Source of the DNA: Clostridia bacterium
GTDB lineage: Bacteria > Bacillota > Clostridia > Oscillospirales > Butyricicoccaceae
DNA length: 56,000 bases
Direction of reading: 5' to 3'
NCBI GenBank assembly: GCA_021205365.1
Contig: JAJPXP010000056.1
Coordinates: forward strand, 1 to 56,000
In this document: piece by piece, positions 26,449-34,925 of the stretch
Layout: each line of letters opens with the position of its first letter
How positions within the stretch are numbered: the first letter of the stretch is position 1
Position numbers and translations under genes: made by a program
The notes under the pieces: model-generated
Told to the model about the DNA's origin: nothing
The model's input: only the letters and a program-made list of their open reading frames with translations
The model's database searches: none

Positions 26449-27297
26449 ATGGGTATTTTTTCTGGAAAACCACAAAAGCAGAGGCTGATTCCGAAAAGTG
26501 CATTGTTCCGTGCCTCCATGATCTGGGAAACCTGGGTTCAGACCTGCTATAACTACGAACGCATGATGGGTATGGCTTGTGCGCATACCTTTCTCCCGGT
26601 TGTCAAATATCTGTATCCAGACAATAAGGAAAAGCAGATTGACCTGATGAGCCGTGAGACGGAATTCTTTAACGTACATCCGGAATTCGGTTCCTGCATC
26701 CTTGGGCTTGCAATTTCCCTTGAGGAAGACAAGGCAATGGGCGAGGATATACCGAACGAATTTATCACCAATATTAAGACTTCTCTGATGGGACCACTTG
26801 CAGGCGTAGGTGATACCATCTGGCAGGGCGTACTGATTCCAATTCTTCTAGCACTGTGTATTGATATTACCCGTTCCGGTGACGGCAACATTTGGGGCGC
26901 AGTTATCTACGCTGTCGCAATGTTTCTCATCACCTACATCTTCTCGTATGCAAACTTTATGTTTGGCTATCGAGCCGGTGGCGATGCGATTATGGATTTC
27001 CTTGAAAAAGGAATTATCAATAAGCTGCTGAAAGGTGCATCCATCATGGGCTGTATGGTTATGGGCGGCCTGATCGTAAGCTACGTAAATGTAAAGTGCG
27101 GTATCGTTATCAATACCTCCGGTACAGATTTCTCGCTGCAGGAAAGCCTGTTTGACGCAATCCTGCCGAACATTCTTCCGCTGGGTGCTACGCTTGGCGT
27201 ATATGGTCTGATGCAGAAGAAATGGACTTCTATCAAGATCATCCTTCTGATGGTGCTCGTAGGCATAGTATGTGGCTTCTTTAACATTCTGATATGA
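26449..27297 (+). CDS. PTS EIID component, mannose class
   Basis: A 282-residue EIID with the family hallmarks FRASMIWETWVQTCYNYERM at the N-terminus, FFNVHPEFGSCILGLAISLEE, and SLMGPLAGVGDTIWQG in the middle, then hydrophobic helices to the C-terminus. A perfect AAAGGAGG lies upstream. It closes the core PTS operon. Confidence 0.93.
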   Translation: MGIFSGKPQKQRLIPKSALFRASMIWETWVQTCYNYERMMGMACAHTFLPVVKYLYPDNKEKQIDLMSRETEFFNVHPEFGSCILGLAISLEEDKAMGEDIPNEFITNIKTSLMGPLAGVGDTIWQGVLIPILLALCIDITRSGDGNIWGAVIYAVAMFLITYIFSYANFMFGYRAGGDAIMDFLEKGIINKLLKGASIMGCMVMGGLIVSYVNVKCGIVINTSGTDFSLQESLFDAILPNILPLGATLGVYGLMQKKWTSIKIILLMVLVGIVCGFFNILI

Positions 27298-27340
27298 TCT
27301 GCTGGGCACAGAGCGTTTGTCATAAGGAATGATTTACCGG

Positions 27341-27370
27341 CAGCGGCTTCCGTTTGATACGGAGCCGCTG
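27341..27370 (+). terminator. Hairpin between EIID and the dehydrogenase
   Basis: A 12-13-base arm pair starting CAGCGGC and ending GCCGCTG, one bulge, followed by only TTTA. The short T-run suggests partial termination or mRNA processing, which would lower expression of the downstream enzymes relative to the transporter. Confidence 0.6.
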
Positions 27371-27472
27371 TTTACGTATAAAGGATTTATATCTATATAT
27401 GAAAAGCATACATAGTAATGCGTCTGATATGCAGATACAAATCAATCCAGCTATTAGAAGGAGTGGATCATT

Positions 27473-28519
27473 ATGAAAGCACTGTTGATGAATAAACCAG
27501 GTGATGTTGTTCTGACAGAGCTTCCGACACCGGTACCGGAGCCGGATGAAATCCTTCTGCGCATCCATGCAGCAGGTATCTGCGTCAATGATATACGGGA
27601 TTATAAGGGCGAATGCAGCTTCAGCTATCCACGCATTGGTGGACATGAATTTGGAGGTGAGATCGCTCAGCTGGGCAGCAAGGTCAATACAGATCGTTTC
27701 CATATCGGACAGAAGGCAGTTACGTATGTTATTGATAATTGCAACGAATGCTATTACTGTAAAAACGACTATGAAAATGTCTGCCCTGATTTTGCGCATA
27801 CCATCTGCTATCAAAATCCAGACGGAATTTCCGGATTTATGGGCTTTGCGCAGTACATTACAGCAAAAGCATCCGATATATATCTGTGCGATAAGCACGT
27901 ACCGTATGAGCTGCTTGCAATGGTTGAGCCGATTGCGTGTGTGCTGAATTCCATCAATAGATGTAACATTGAATTTGGTGATGATGTATTGGTTATCGGC
28001 GGCGGCACAATGGGTATGCTGCATGTCATGCTGGCACATATGCGTGGTGCACGTGTCATCCTGTCTGAGCCAATGGCGGAACGCCGCAAAAAGGCGCAGG
28101 AGCTTGGTGCTTCCATCGTAATTGACCCGATGTCCTGTGATACCGTGGAAAAGGTAAAGGAAATCACTGGCGGACTGGGTGCAAAGGTGGTATTTGATAC
28201 CATAGCCGTTCCGAAACTTGCAGTGCAGGCAATCGACAGTACAGCCGTCTGCGGCACGGTTGTCATGTTCTCATCTCTGCATCCGAATCTGCCGATTGAG
28301 GTCAATCTGGGTGCGATTCATTCCACACAGAAAAGTATTACCGGTGCACAAAACGGCTCTGTCAAGACCTTTTGGCAGGCAGTACAGCTGCTGAACAAGG
28401 GCTTATTTGATCCTACGCCGCTAATCGAAGCAATTTATGATTATCATGATTTTGATGCGGCGATGGCATGTGCCATGAAGTCGGACACCTATAAGGTTAT
28501 TCTGAACATTACGGATTAA
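27473..28519 (+). CDS. Zinc-dependent polyol (phosphate) dehydrogenase, MDR family
   Basis: A 348-residue medium-chain dehydrogenase. Catalytic zinc ligands are C37, H58 with E59, and E152. The structural zinc site is C90, C93, C96 and C104. The NAD(P) motif is GGGTMG (176-181). This pattern fits the sorbitol/L-iditol 2-dehydrogenase group, which also includes arabitol-phosphate dehydrogenases. As the gene after a PTS, it most likely oxidises the imported polyol phosphate to a ketose phosphate in the cytoplasm (inference). Its own ribosome binding site (AAGGAG) is strong. Confidence 0.82.
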   Translation: MKALLMNKPGDVVLTELPTPVPEPDEILLRIHAAGICVNDIRDYKGECSFSYPRIGGHEFGGEIAQLGSKVNTDRFHIGQKAVTYVIDNCNECYYCKNDYENVCPDFAHTICYQNPDGISGFMGFAQYITAKASDIYLCDKHVPYELLAMVEPIACVLNSINRCNIEFGDDVLVIGGGTMGMLHVMLAHMRGARVILSEPMAERRKKAQELGASIVIDPMSCDTVEKVKEITGGLGAKVVFDTIAVPKLAVQAIDSTAVCGTVVMFSSLHPNLPIEVNLGAIHSTQKSITGAQNGSVKTFWQAVQLLNKGLFDPTPLIEAIYDYHDFDAAMACAMKSDTYKVILNITD

Positions 28520-28529
28520 GGAGAAAACA

Positions 28530-29099
28530 ATGGCAAAAATCTGTGATATCTGTGGCAGTAAAATCGGATTCCGTTCGTTCCGCTGTCAGGACGGCATCAT
28601 CTGCAAAAAGTGCTATCCGATTGTTAGCAACCGCTTTACCTCTACCATTACAAGAAAGACGGTTGCCGAGCTGCGGCAGCTATATGAGAAAAATGCAGCC
28701 CCGATTGATCTGGGTGAGGGTGGCTTTCAGGTGACACGAAAGATAGGAACTGTATTGCTTTTGGATGAACAGAAGAAGAAATTCTGCATTCCAAGCAATC
28801 GGAATATCACTAAAAGCTATACCAGACCGGAAGTATTTTCCTATTCCCAGCTTGCAGGCTACAAGCTGGTGACGAAGCCGTCCATGCGGCCGGAGGAGTT
28901 GGCTGCACTTTTCGGTGACAAAAAATCTAATACAGTCATTCAACATCTGGCAGTTTGTCTGCGGTTAACCGATGGAAGCATACGGGAACTTACTATTATC
29001 CCATCCGCAGTACGTGCTTCCAGCTATGCATTTCAGAAATCCTATCAGATCGCCATGAACCTCTTTCCAGAGCTGGATATGATCTGTGAAAGCCTGTAA
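28530..29099 (+). CDS. DUF4428 zinc-ribbon protein
   Basis: A 189-residue protein with an N-terminal zinc ribbon (C5, C8, C25, C28: CDICGS... CKKCY), as in DUF4428. A globular part (about 70-180) resembles PH-like or PH-associated modules of unknown role (KKKFCIPSNRNITKSYTRPEVFSYSQLAGYKLV). It sits 10 bases after the dehydrogenase and 12 before the aldolase, so it is cotranscribed with sugar enzymes. That is unusual for this family. No catalytic motif is visible. Confidence 0.75.
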   Translation: MAKICDICGSKIGFRSFRCQDGIICKKCYPIVSNRFTSTITRKTVAELRQLYEKNAAPIDLGEGGFQVTRKIGTVLLLDEQKKKFCIPSNRNITKSYTRPEVFSYSQLAGYKLVTKPSMRPEELAALFGDKKSNTVIQHLAVCLRLTDGSIRELTIIPSAVRASSYAFQKSYQIAMNLFPELDMICESL

Positions 29100-29111
29100 A
29101 AGGAGCCTTAC

Positions 29112-29969
29112 ATGTTAGTAACGTTAGAAAATGTTCTTTCCATTGCCGAAGAAAAGCAGATTGCAATTGGTGCATTTAATACACCGAGTTTGGAAAGCCT
29201 GTGTGCTGTCATTGAAGCCGCAGAGGAATTACAGCTTCCGGTCATCGTACAGATGGCGCAGTGTCATGAGCCGCTGATTCCGCTTTCCGTCATCGGCCCG
29301 ATTATGGTGCTTCAAGCAAGAAAAGCATCCGTTCCGGTATGTGTTCATCTTGACCATGGTGGAACCTTTGATTATCTTAAGCAGGCCTTAGATATGGGCT
29401 TTACCTCTGTTATGTTTGATGGTTCCGAGCTATCCTATGAAGAAAATGTTAGAGCAACGAAAAAAGCGGTGCAGATTGCAGCGTCCTTCGGTGTGGCAGT
29501 GGAAGCAGAATTGGGTTGCATGGGACAGCGTGAATTCGGTTCCGGTGTTTCGCAAGGCGATGCGTCCAAAATCTATACCGATCCGATGCAGGCAAAGGAT
29601 TTTATAGAACGTACTGGCATTTATGCACTGGCATGTTCCTTTGGGACAACACACGGAATTTATTTGACTGAGCCGAAGCTGGATTTTAAAATTGTCCAAC
29701 AAGTTCGGGAAAAGACTGACAATATTCCGATTGTCATGCATGGCGGTTCCGGTGTCAGCAGAGAAGATTTTCATGCCGCAATTCTGGCAGGTGTCCGAAA
29801 GATCAATTATTTTACGTATATGGATCAGGCAGGCGGCACGGCATGTGAACAATACCTGAAAAATCTGCCAGAAAACGAGCCGCGATTTTACTCCTCTGTT
29901 CGTCTGGAGGCAGTACGGGACATGAAGGAAAATGCTGCGGAAGCCATAAAGGTTTTTGCGCGACTGTAA
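29112..29969 (+). CDS. Class II ketose-(bis)phosphate aldolase
   Basis: A 285-residue class II aldolase of the FbaA/GatY/KbaY family. D81/H82 lie in VCVHLDHGG, E133 in VEAELG, and zinc ligands H181 (GTTHG) and H210 (VMHGGSG). It cleaves a ketose phosphate or bisphosphate into dihydroxyacetone phosphate and an aldehyde; the exact substrate cannot be read. It ends the first enzyme run of the cargo. A 64-bp gap separates it from rpiA. Confidence 0.88.
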   Translation: MLVTLENVLSIAEEKQIAIGAFNTPSLESLCAVIEAAEELQLPVIVQMAQCHEPLIPLSVIGPIMVLQARKASVPVCVHLDHGGTFDYLKQALDMGFTSVMFDGSELSYEENVRATKKAVQIAASFGVAVEAELGCMGQREFGSGVSQGDASKIYTDPMQAKDFIERTGIYALACSFGTTHGIYLTEPKLDFKIVQQVREKTDNIPIVMHGGSGVSREDFHAAILAGVRKINYFTYMDQAGGTACEQYLKNLPENEPRFYSSVRLEAVRDMKENAAEAIKVFARL

Positions 29970-30033
29970 TTTTGATACATTTTGTGGTATCCATTACCAC
30001 AGTGTATATAGAACAAATGAGAGGTGATTCGTA

Positions 30034-30720
30034 ATGAACGCAAAACAAATGGCGGGCTATGAGGCTGCAACCTATGTCAAGGATGGCATGACCGTCGGCA
30101 TTGGCACCGGTTCTACTGCTCATTTTCTCATTGAGAAGCTGGGTCAGCGTGTAGCCGAGGAGGGTTTGGACATTCGGTGTGTTTCTACTTCCATTGAGTC
30201 CACGGAATACGCAGAGAGCCTTGGTATTCCGCTACTGGATACCAATGATGCACTAGAGCTGGACATCTGCATTGATGGTGTCGATGAAGTTGACCCAGCC
30301 TTCAACGGCATTAAGGGTGGCGGCGGTGCGCTGTTCCGTGAAAAGGTCGTTGCCATGAGCGCAAAGTACAACATCTGGATCTGTGATGATTCCAAACTGG
30401 TACAGAAGATAGGTGCATTCGGTCTGCCGATTGAGGTTTCGCCATTCGGCTACAAGCATGTTGTCCGCAAGCTTGAGGAGGCGGGTTTTGTTCCAAAGCT
30501 CCGTATGAAAGGTAAGGACATTTACATGACCAACAACCACAACTACATTCTGGATACCAACTATGATAACACCAAGTTTTGCACAGATTATAAGGCAATG
30601 GAACGCTTTCTGAAGGGAATGCTGGGTATCGTTGAAACCGGTTTTTTCCTGAACACCACCGATCTGATCATTAGCGCAGGCAGCGAAGTCATTACCACCA
30701 TCAAGAATCCGAACAAATAA
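30034..30720 (+). CDS. rpiA: Ribose-5-phosphate isomerase A
   Basis: A 228-residue RpiA with GIGTGSTAHFLIEKL, the DGVDEVDP active-site loop and KGGGGALFREKVVA. It interconverts ribose 5-phosphate and ribulose 5-phosphate. A GAGAGGTGAT lies upstream of ATG 30034. Together with the transketolase pair it points to a pentose-phosphate fate of the imported compound. Confidence 0.93.
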   Translation: MNAKQMAGYEAATYVKDGMTVGIGTGSTAHFLIEKLGQRVAEEGLDIRCVSTSIESTEYAESLGIPLLDTNDALELDICIDGVDEVDPAFNGIKGGGGALFREKVVAMSAKYNIWICDDSKLVQKIGAFGLPIEVSPFGYKHVVRKLEEAGFVPKLRMKGKDIYMTNNHNYILDTNYDNTKFCTDYKAMERFLKGMLGIVETGFFLNTTDLIISAGSEVITTIKNPNK

Positions 30721-30797
30721 TCTGTCGGAATCACACACATGAACGGGCAGGCAGTGATTGTCTGCCTGTATTTTTATGAAAGAAAAAGGTGAAGCAC

Positions 30798-31631
30798 ATG
30801 GAATATCAGTTACTTGCAGTAGATATGGACGGTACTCTGCTCAATTCCGCAAAGAAAATCTCAAAAGGCAACATTGTAGCAATCAACAAGGCACTGGATG
30901 CCGGAAAGCATGTGGTAATCTGCACCGGACGGGGGATGGGAGAGTTGAAGGAATTTCTTCCCATGTTTCCAAAGATGCGGTATGTACTCAGTGAAAATGG
31001 CGGATGTATCTATGATATACAGGAAAAGAAGGCAGTTTTTCAATTAGAACTGGATAAGGACGTAACGGAAACGGTCTTGCACTATGCTGAACAGAGGGAT
31101 ATTATGCCACAGATTCTCATGAAAGGAACACCGGTCATGACCCGCAGTCATGTGGACAATCTGAGCCATTTCTCCATGGCACATTACAGTGGCGCCTATC
31201 GTAGCTATGGCTGCCTGGTTGGCAATGCATATGAATATTACAGACAAAGCGGACAGCCTGCGGAAAAGATCTGCTTGTATCACACAAGTGCGGAAGCGCG
31301 GAACCAGACCTATACCGATATCAGACATCTGCCAGTAACGGCTGTATTCTCTGAGGTGACCTCTCTGGAGATCACACCGCTTGGTGTGGATAAGGGAAAA
31401 GGGTTACAACAGTTGTGTGAGCATTTGCGTATCTTCATGCCGCAAACCATTGCAATTGGTGATAGCTTGAATGATGAATCTGTTCTGCGCAAGGCAGGGC
31501 TTTCCGTTGCTGTCGACAATGCAGATACAGAAATTAAGGAAATCTGCGATCATATTGTAGCATCGAATGACGATGACGGCGTTGCGGAGGCAATTGAGAA
31601 CTGGCTGCTTGGTTACATTGCGAAATCCTGA
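30798..31631 (+). CDS. Cof-type HAD sugar phosphatase
   Basis: A 277-residue HAD hydrolase. Motif I is AVDMDGTLLNS (nucleophile Asp), and the last motif is GDSLNDESVLRKAG; the Cof-type cap lies between them. Such enzymes dephosphorylate sugar phosphates and may relieve build-up of phosphorylated intermediates. The start is ATG 30798, with AAAAAGGTG upstream; the GTG at 30789 overlaps that site. About 290 bp follow before the next gene. Confidence 0.87.
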   Translation: MEYQLLAVDMDGTLLNSAKKISKGNIVAINKALDAGKHVVICTGRGMGELKEFLPMFPKMRYVLSENGGCIYDIQEKKAVFQLELDKDVTETVLHYAEQRDIMPQILMKGTPVMTRSHVDNLSHFSMAHYSGAYRSYGCLVGNAYEYYRQSGQPAEKICLYHTSAEARNQTYTDIRHLPVTAVFSEVTSLEITPLGVDKGKGLQQLCEHLRIFMPQTIAIGDSLNDESVLRKAGLSVAVDNADTEIKEICDHIVASNDDDGVAEAIENWLLGYIAKS

Positions 31632-31831
31632 ATTCGAAAACAGCAGGCTTTTCGTAAATAGTATACGAAATAGATGATTGTGTCATTACGTATGGTGACA
31701 TAAAATCACGCATATCGGTTGATGGCGGAGAAGAACAGATTTTCTTTGATTGTGGCAGAAAAAATACAGCAAATACCAACAGAACTGCTGGTTTTCGCGC
31801 ATTTTGTTTGTGTTTTGTACACACTTTTCTC

Positions 31832-31840
31832 TGATATACT
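31832..31840 (+). promoter_or_regulatory. Extended -10 promoter before the glycerol-1-P dehydrogenase-like gene
   Basis: TGA followed by TATACT (31835-31840), with a TTTTGT-like -35 sixteen bases upstream and a GTGT...ACAC dyad at 31811-31823. It lies in the 291-bp gap 31632-31922, which otherwise shows no gene. It would give the second half of the cargo a separate promoter. Confidence 0.45.
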
Positions 31841-31922
31841 AAGTTCAGTCAAGGGAAAAGAACAATTCCCGTATACAGCATTTCAAGAGAGAACAAGCAA
31901 AATGAAAGGCTGGTAATACGCA

Positions 31923-33281
31923 ATGGAAAATGCTCCGAAGCTTGCCGATTATCTCGGCAGACCATTCGACTGTTCGTGTGGAAGAACTCATTCAACTGTT
32001 CTTGAGGGCGTTACCGTCGGTAGTGGTGCAATGCATTCCCTGCCCGATTACGTGGCAAAATATAATTTTAAGAATCTTTACATTACCTGTGATGAGATTA
32101 CCTACGGCATTGCAGGAGAAAAGGTCATGCAGATTCTCAAGGATGCAGGAATCAAGGCAAAGGCTCATGTCTTTACCGGAAAGCGTTTTATTCCTGATGA
32201 AAAGGCTCTGGGTGATCTGATGATCGACGCAGACCGTGACTGTGATCTAGTGGTTGCTGTTGGTACCGGTTCTATCAATGATATGTGCCGTTTCTTCAGT
32301 TATCAGATGGGCGTTCCGTATGCGATCATTGCAACTGCAGCGCCGATGGACGGTTTTGCCTCCTCTGGTGCAGCATTGATTATCAACAGCATGAAGGTAA
32401 CGATTCCGGCACAGACACCGCTGTTTATCATTGGTGATACCGATATACTGTGCGGTGCCCCTCCGAGAATGGTAGCAGCAGGTCTGGGTGATTTACTGGG
32501 TAAATTTACCTGTCTGAATGACTGGCGTATCTCTAAGATCGTCAATCAGGAATACTATTGTGATACGATTGTTGATCTGGTTACCAATTGTATTGAAAAT
32601 GTTATGACCAATGCGGATAATGTCGCATCCCGTGACCCGCAGGTCATCGGTGACATTATGGAGGGGCTTGTACTGACCGGCGTTGCGATGAGCTTCATCG
32701 GTAACTCCCGTCCTGCGGCGGGCTGTGAGCATCATATGTGCCATTTCTGGGAGACTTTAGAGCTTCAGGAAGGCAAGATTCCGGTACTGCACGGCACAAA
32801 GGTTGCTGTCGGTACGGTTATGATCCTCATGATGACAGAATTTCTGCGTGAATCCCGTCCGGATTTTGAAGCTGCACGTGCAAAGGCGAAGTCTTACGAT
32901 CAGGCAGCATGGGAAGCAAAAATTACCGAGGTATATGGTGCTTCCGCAAGCTCTATCATTGCACTGGAGAAGGAATCCGGCAAGAATACACCAGAAGGCA
33001 GATTAGCTCGTATCGACATAATCGAAGCGAACTGGGATGCAATCGTCAAGACAATGGAAGACAATATGCCCGCAGCATCCCGCATGATTGAAATCCTGAA
33101 GAGTCTGGATGCGCCGTATTATCCGGCACAGATTGGCTTCGATAAGAAACGTCTGTATAATGCGATGCTGTACGCTAAAGAAACCCGTGCACGCTATACT
33201 ATGCTGTCCCTGATGGCTGATCTGGGAATGCTGGAGGAGCTGGCACAAAAGGTAGTAGATTTCGTCTATTCTCACGAATAA
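31923..33281 (+). CDS. sn-Glycerol-1-phosphate dehydrogenase-like enzyme (EgsA/AraM family)
   Basis: A 452-residue metal-dependent dehydrogenase of the glycerol-1-phosphate dehydrogenase/AraM group. It has a nucleotide loop VAVGTGSINDM, TAAPMDGFASSGAA, and likely metal ligands in GLGDLLGKF, GCEHHMCHFWE and PVLHGTKVAVG. In Bacillus AraM makes glycerol 1-phosphate from dihydroxyacetone phosphate. Here the aldolase would supply dihydroxyacetone phosphate, or the enzyme may act on another polyol phosphate. Substrate uncertain. Confidence 0.8.
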   Translation: MENAPKLADYLGRPFDCSCGRTHSTVLEGVTVGSGAMHSLPDYVAKYNFKNLYITCDEITYGIAGEKVMQILKDAGIKAKAHVFTGKRFIPDEKALGDLMIDADRDCDLVVAVGTGSINDMCRFFSYQMGVPYAIIATAAPMDGFASSGAALIINSMKVTIPAQTPLFIIGDTDILCGAPPRMVAAGLGDLLGKFTCLNDWRISKIVNQEYYCDTIVDLVTNCIENVMTNADNVASRDPQVIGDIMEGLVLTGVAMSFIGNSRPAAGCEHHMCHFWETLELQEGKIPVLHGTKVAVGTVMILMMTEFLRESRPDFEAARAKAKSYDQAAWEAKITEVYGASASSIIALEKESGKNTPEGRLARIDIIEANWDAIVKTMEDNMPAASRMIEILKSLDAPYYPAQIGFDKKRLYNAMLYAKETRARYTMLSLMADLGMLEELAQKVVDFVYSHE

Positions 33282-33621
33282 CACTGCTGAACGTTATAAA
33301 TTTTATTTGTTTGCACATTTTATATCAATTCAACTCTCTGTTCTATAAACACAACATCGTGAATACCGGAACTGCCGGAATGTCAACAGTGGCAGCTTCA
33401 GTTTCTCCGAAACAATCTGGAATGGAAATGAGCATGAATATAACTGACAGAACCGGCTGGCGGAGTTTTGGGAAGGCTCCGCCAGTAGGGAAGCTAGGGA
33501 GTATAGGCTGCATTTCCATACAACACGATATTATATTTGGGAAGTGCCTGAAAAATTGAAAATTTTGATGATTCTCCATTTTTTCAAATACTATCTAAGA
33601 TAGGAAAAGGAGGAATATTAC
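33282..33621. other. Intergenic region with one strong hairpin
   Basis: 340 bases without a supported gene. A hairpin with 9-base arms CTGGCGGAG/CTCCGCCAG lies at 33457-33485 but has no T-run. Short frames on both strands have no convincing start. I see no promoter better than chance before the HPr gene. Confidence 0.6.
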
Positions 33622-33879
33622 ATGAGAACTTTTAGTTATACCGTAGTTGATCCGGAAGGACTGCACGCTCGTCCGGCAGGTGCTCTGGTCAAGGAAGCAA
33701 AGAAATACCCCTGCAAGATCACCATAGGAAAGGGTGACAAGCATTCTGACGCAAAGAAAATGTTCGGCCTGATGGGGCTGGGCATCAAGGGCGGAGAAAC
33801 CATGACTGTCACTACGCAAGGAGATCAGGAGGAAGAGGCTGCAGCAGCACTGGAAGCATTCCTCAAGGAAAATGTATAA
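33622..33879 (+). CDS. HPr family phosphocarrier lacking Ser46
   Basis: An 85-residue HPr. The phosphorylated histidine H15 is in GLHARPAG. The segment normally holding Ser46 reads DAKKMFGLMGLG, so position 46 is lysine, and position 52 is glycine rather than serine. It can carry phosphate between Enzyme I and EIIA but should not be a target of HPr kinase. It is therefore probably dedicated to the cargo PTS and outside HPr-Ser-P catabolite control (inference). AAAGGAGG lies upstream. No Enzyme I gene is in the window. Confidence 0.88.
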   Translation: MRTFSYTVVDPEGLHARPAGALVKEAKKYPCKITIGKGDKHSDAKKMFGLMGLGIKGGETMTVTTQGDQEEEAAAALEAFLKENV

Positions 33880-34059
33880 TTTAACATACGCACTCTATTT
33901 ATTTATCTATTCCGAGATTTCCGATGTGCCGCATTTCGGTGCATCGGAAACGAAAAAAATACGATGATGCCGCACTCAGCCTGACTGCGGCTTTTGTTAA
34001 ACGGAAAGAAAAATAAATCCATCCATTTGTACAAAAATTGAAACAGGTAGGTGTTATTC

Positions 34060-34914
34060 ATGCAGAAGGCAGAAAAAATGCAGGCTCTTCGTGAATTCGC
34101 AGCAGAAATTCGCGTTGAGACACTGAAAACAATTGGATCTCTCGGTTTTGGACATGTCGGCGGTTCCATGTCGATTGCAGATGCGATGGCAGTTCTGTAC
34201 GGTGATATCATGAAAATTGACCCGAAGAATCCACGCTGGGAGGATCGTGACTGGTGTGTACTGTCCAAGGGCCATGCAGGCCCGTGTGCCTATGCAACAC
34301 TGGCACTCAAGGGATTCTATGATCTTGAACTGACGTGTACTCTGAACAAGCCGAACACAAATTTCCCGTCTCATACAGATCGTACCAAGACACCAGGCGT
34401 TGATTTGACAACCGGCTCTCTGGGTCAGGGCATCTCTACTGCAACAGGTGCTGCACTGGGTCACAAGCTCAGTGGTAAGGATAACCATGTATTCGTATTT
34501 GTCGGTGATGGCGAAGCGGATGAAGGTCAAGTATGGGAGGCTGCACAGTTTGCGGCACATTATAAGCTGGATCATTTAATCTGCTTTGTCGATGATAATA
34601 AGAATCAGCTGGATGGTCCAGTTGATGAGATTATGTCTCATGGTAAGGGCCTTGGTGCGAAGTTTGATGCATTTGGCTGGCATGTGATCGAACTGGCTGA
34701 TGGCAACGATGTTGAAGCAATCTATGATGCGGTTCAGGAAGCATATACCGTAAAGGAGCAGCCGATTGCCATTATTCTGAATACGGTCAAGGGTAAGGGT
34801 GCAACCTTTGCAGAGGGAACCGGTGCGCACAGTTCTCAGCCGTCTGCAGAGCAGTGGGAAGAAGCAATCGCTGCTGCTGAAGCGGAACTGAAAGAGATCA
34901 GAGCAGCAAAGTGA
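34060..34914 (+). CDS. Transketolase, N-terminal subunit
   Basis: A 284-residue subunit binding thiamine diphosphate: VLSKGHAGPCAYATLAL, TTGSLGQGIS, and the GDGEADEGQVWEAA...DDNKNQ motif. Split transketolases of this size pair with a C-terminal subunit encoded next door. It moves two-carbon units between pentose and other sugar phosphates. The start is ATG 34060, with ACAGGTAGG upstream; the GTG at 34051 lies within that site. Confidence 0.92.
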   Translation: MQKAEKMQALREFAAEIRVETLKTIGSLGFGHVGGSMSIADAMAVLYGDIMKIDPKNPRWEDRDWCVLSKGHAGPCAYATLALKGFYDLELTCTLNKPNTNFPSHTDRTKTPGVDLTTGSLGQGISTATGAALGHKLSGKDNHVFVFVGDGEADEGQVWEAAQFAAHYKLDHLICFVDDNKNQLDGPVDEIMSHGKGLGAKFDAFGWHVIELADGNDVEAIYDAVQEAYTVKEQPIAIILNTVKGKGATFAEGTGAHSSQPSAEQWEEAIAAAEAELKEIRAAK

Positions 34915-34925
34915 GGTGCAGGAAG

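Noticed and set aside
33343-33579. 78-codon minus-strand frame between the glycerol-1-P dehydrogenase-like gene and HPr
   Set aside because: No ribosome binding site, no domain, and it spans a hairpin. A dispersed repeat cannot be excluded without a genome search.
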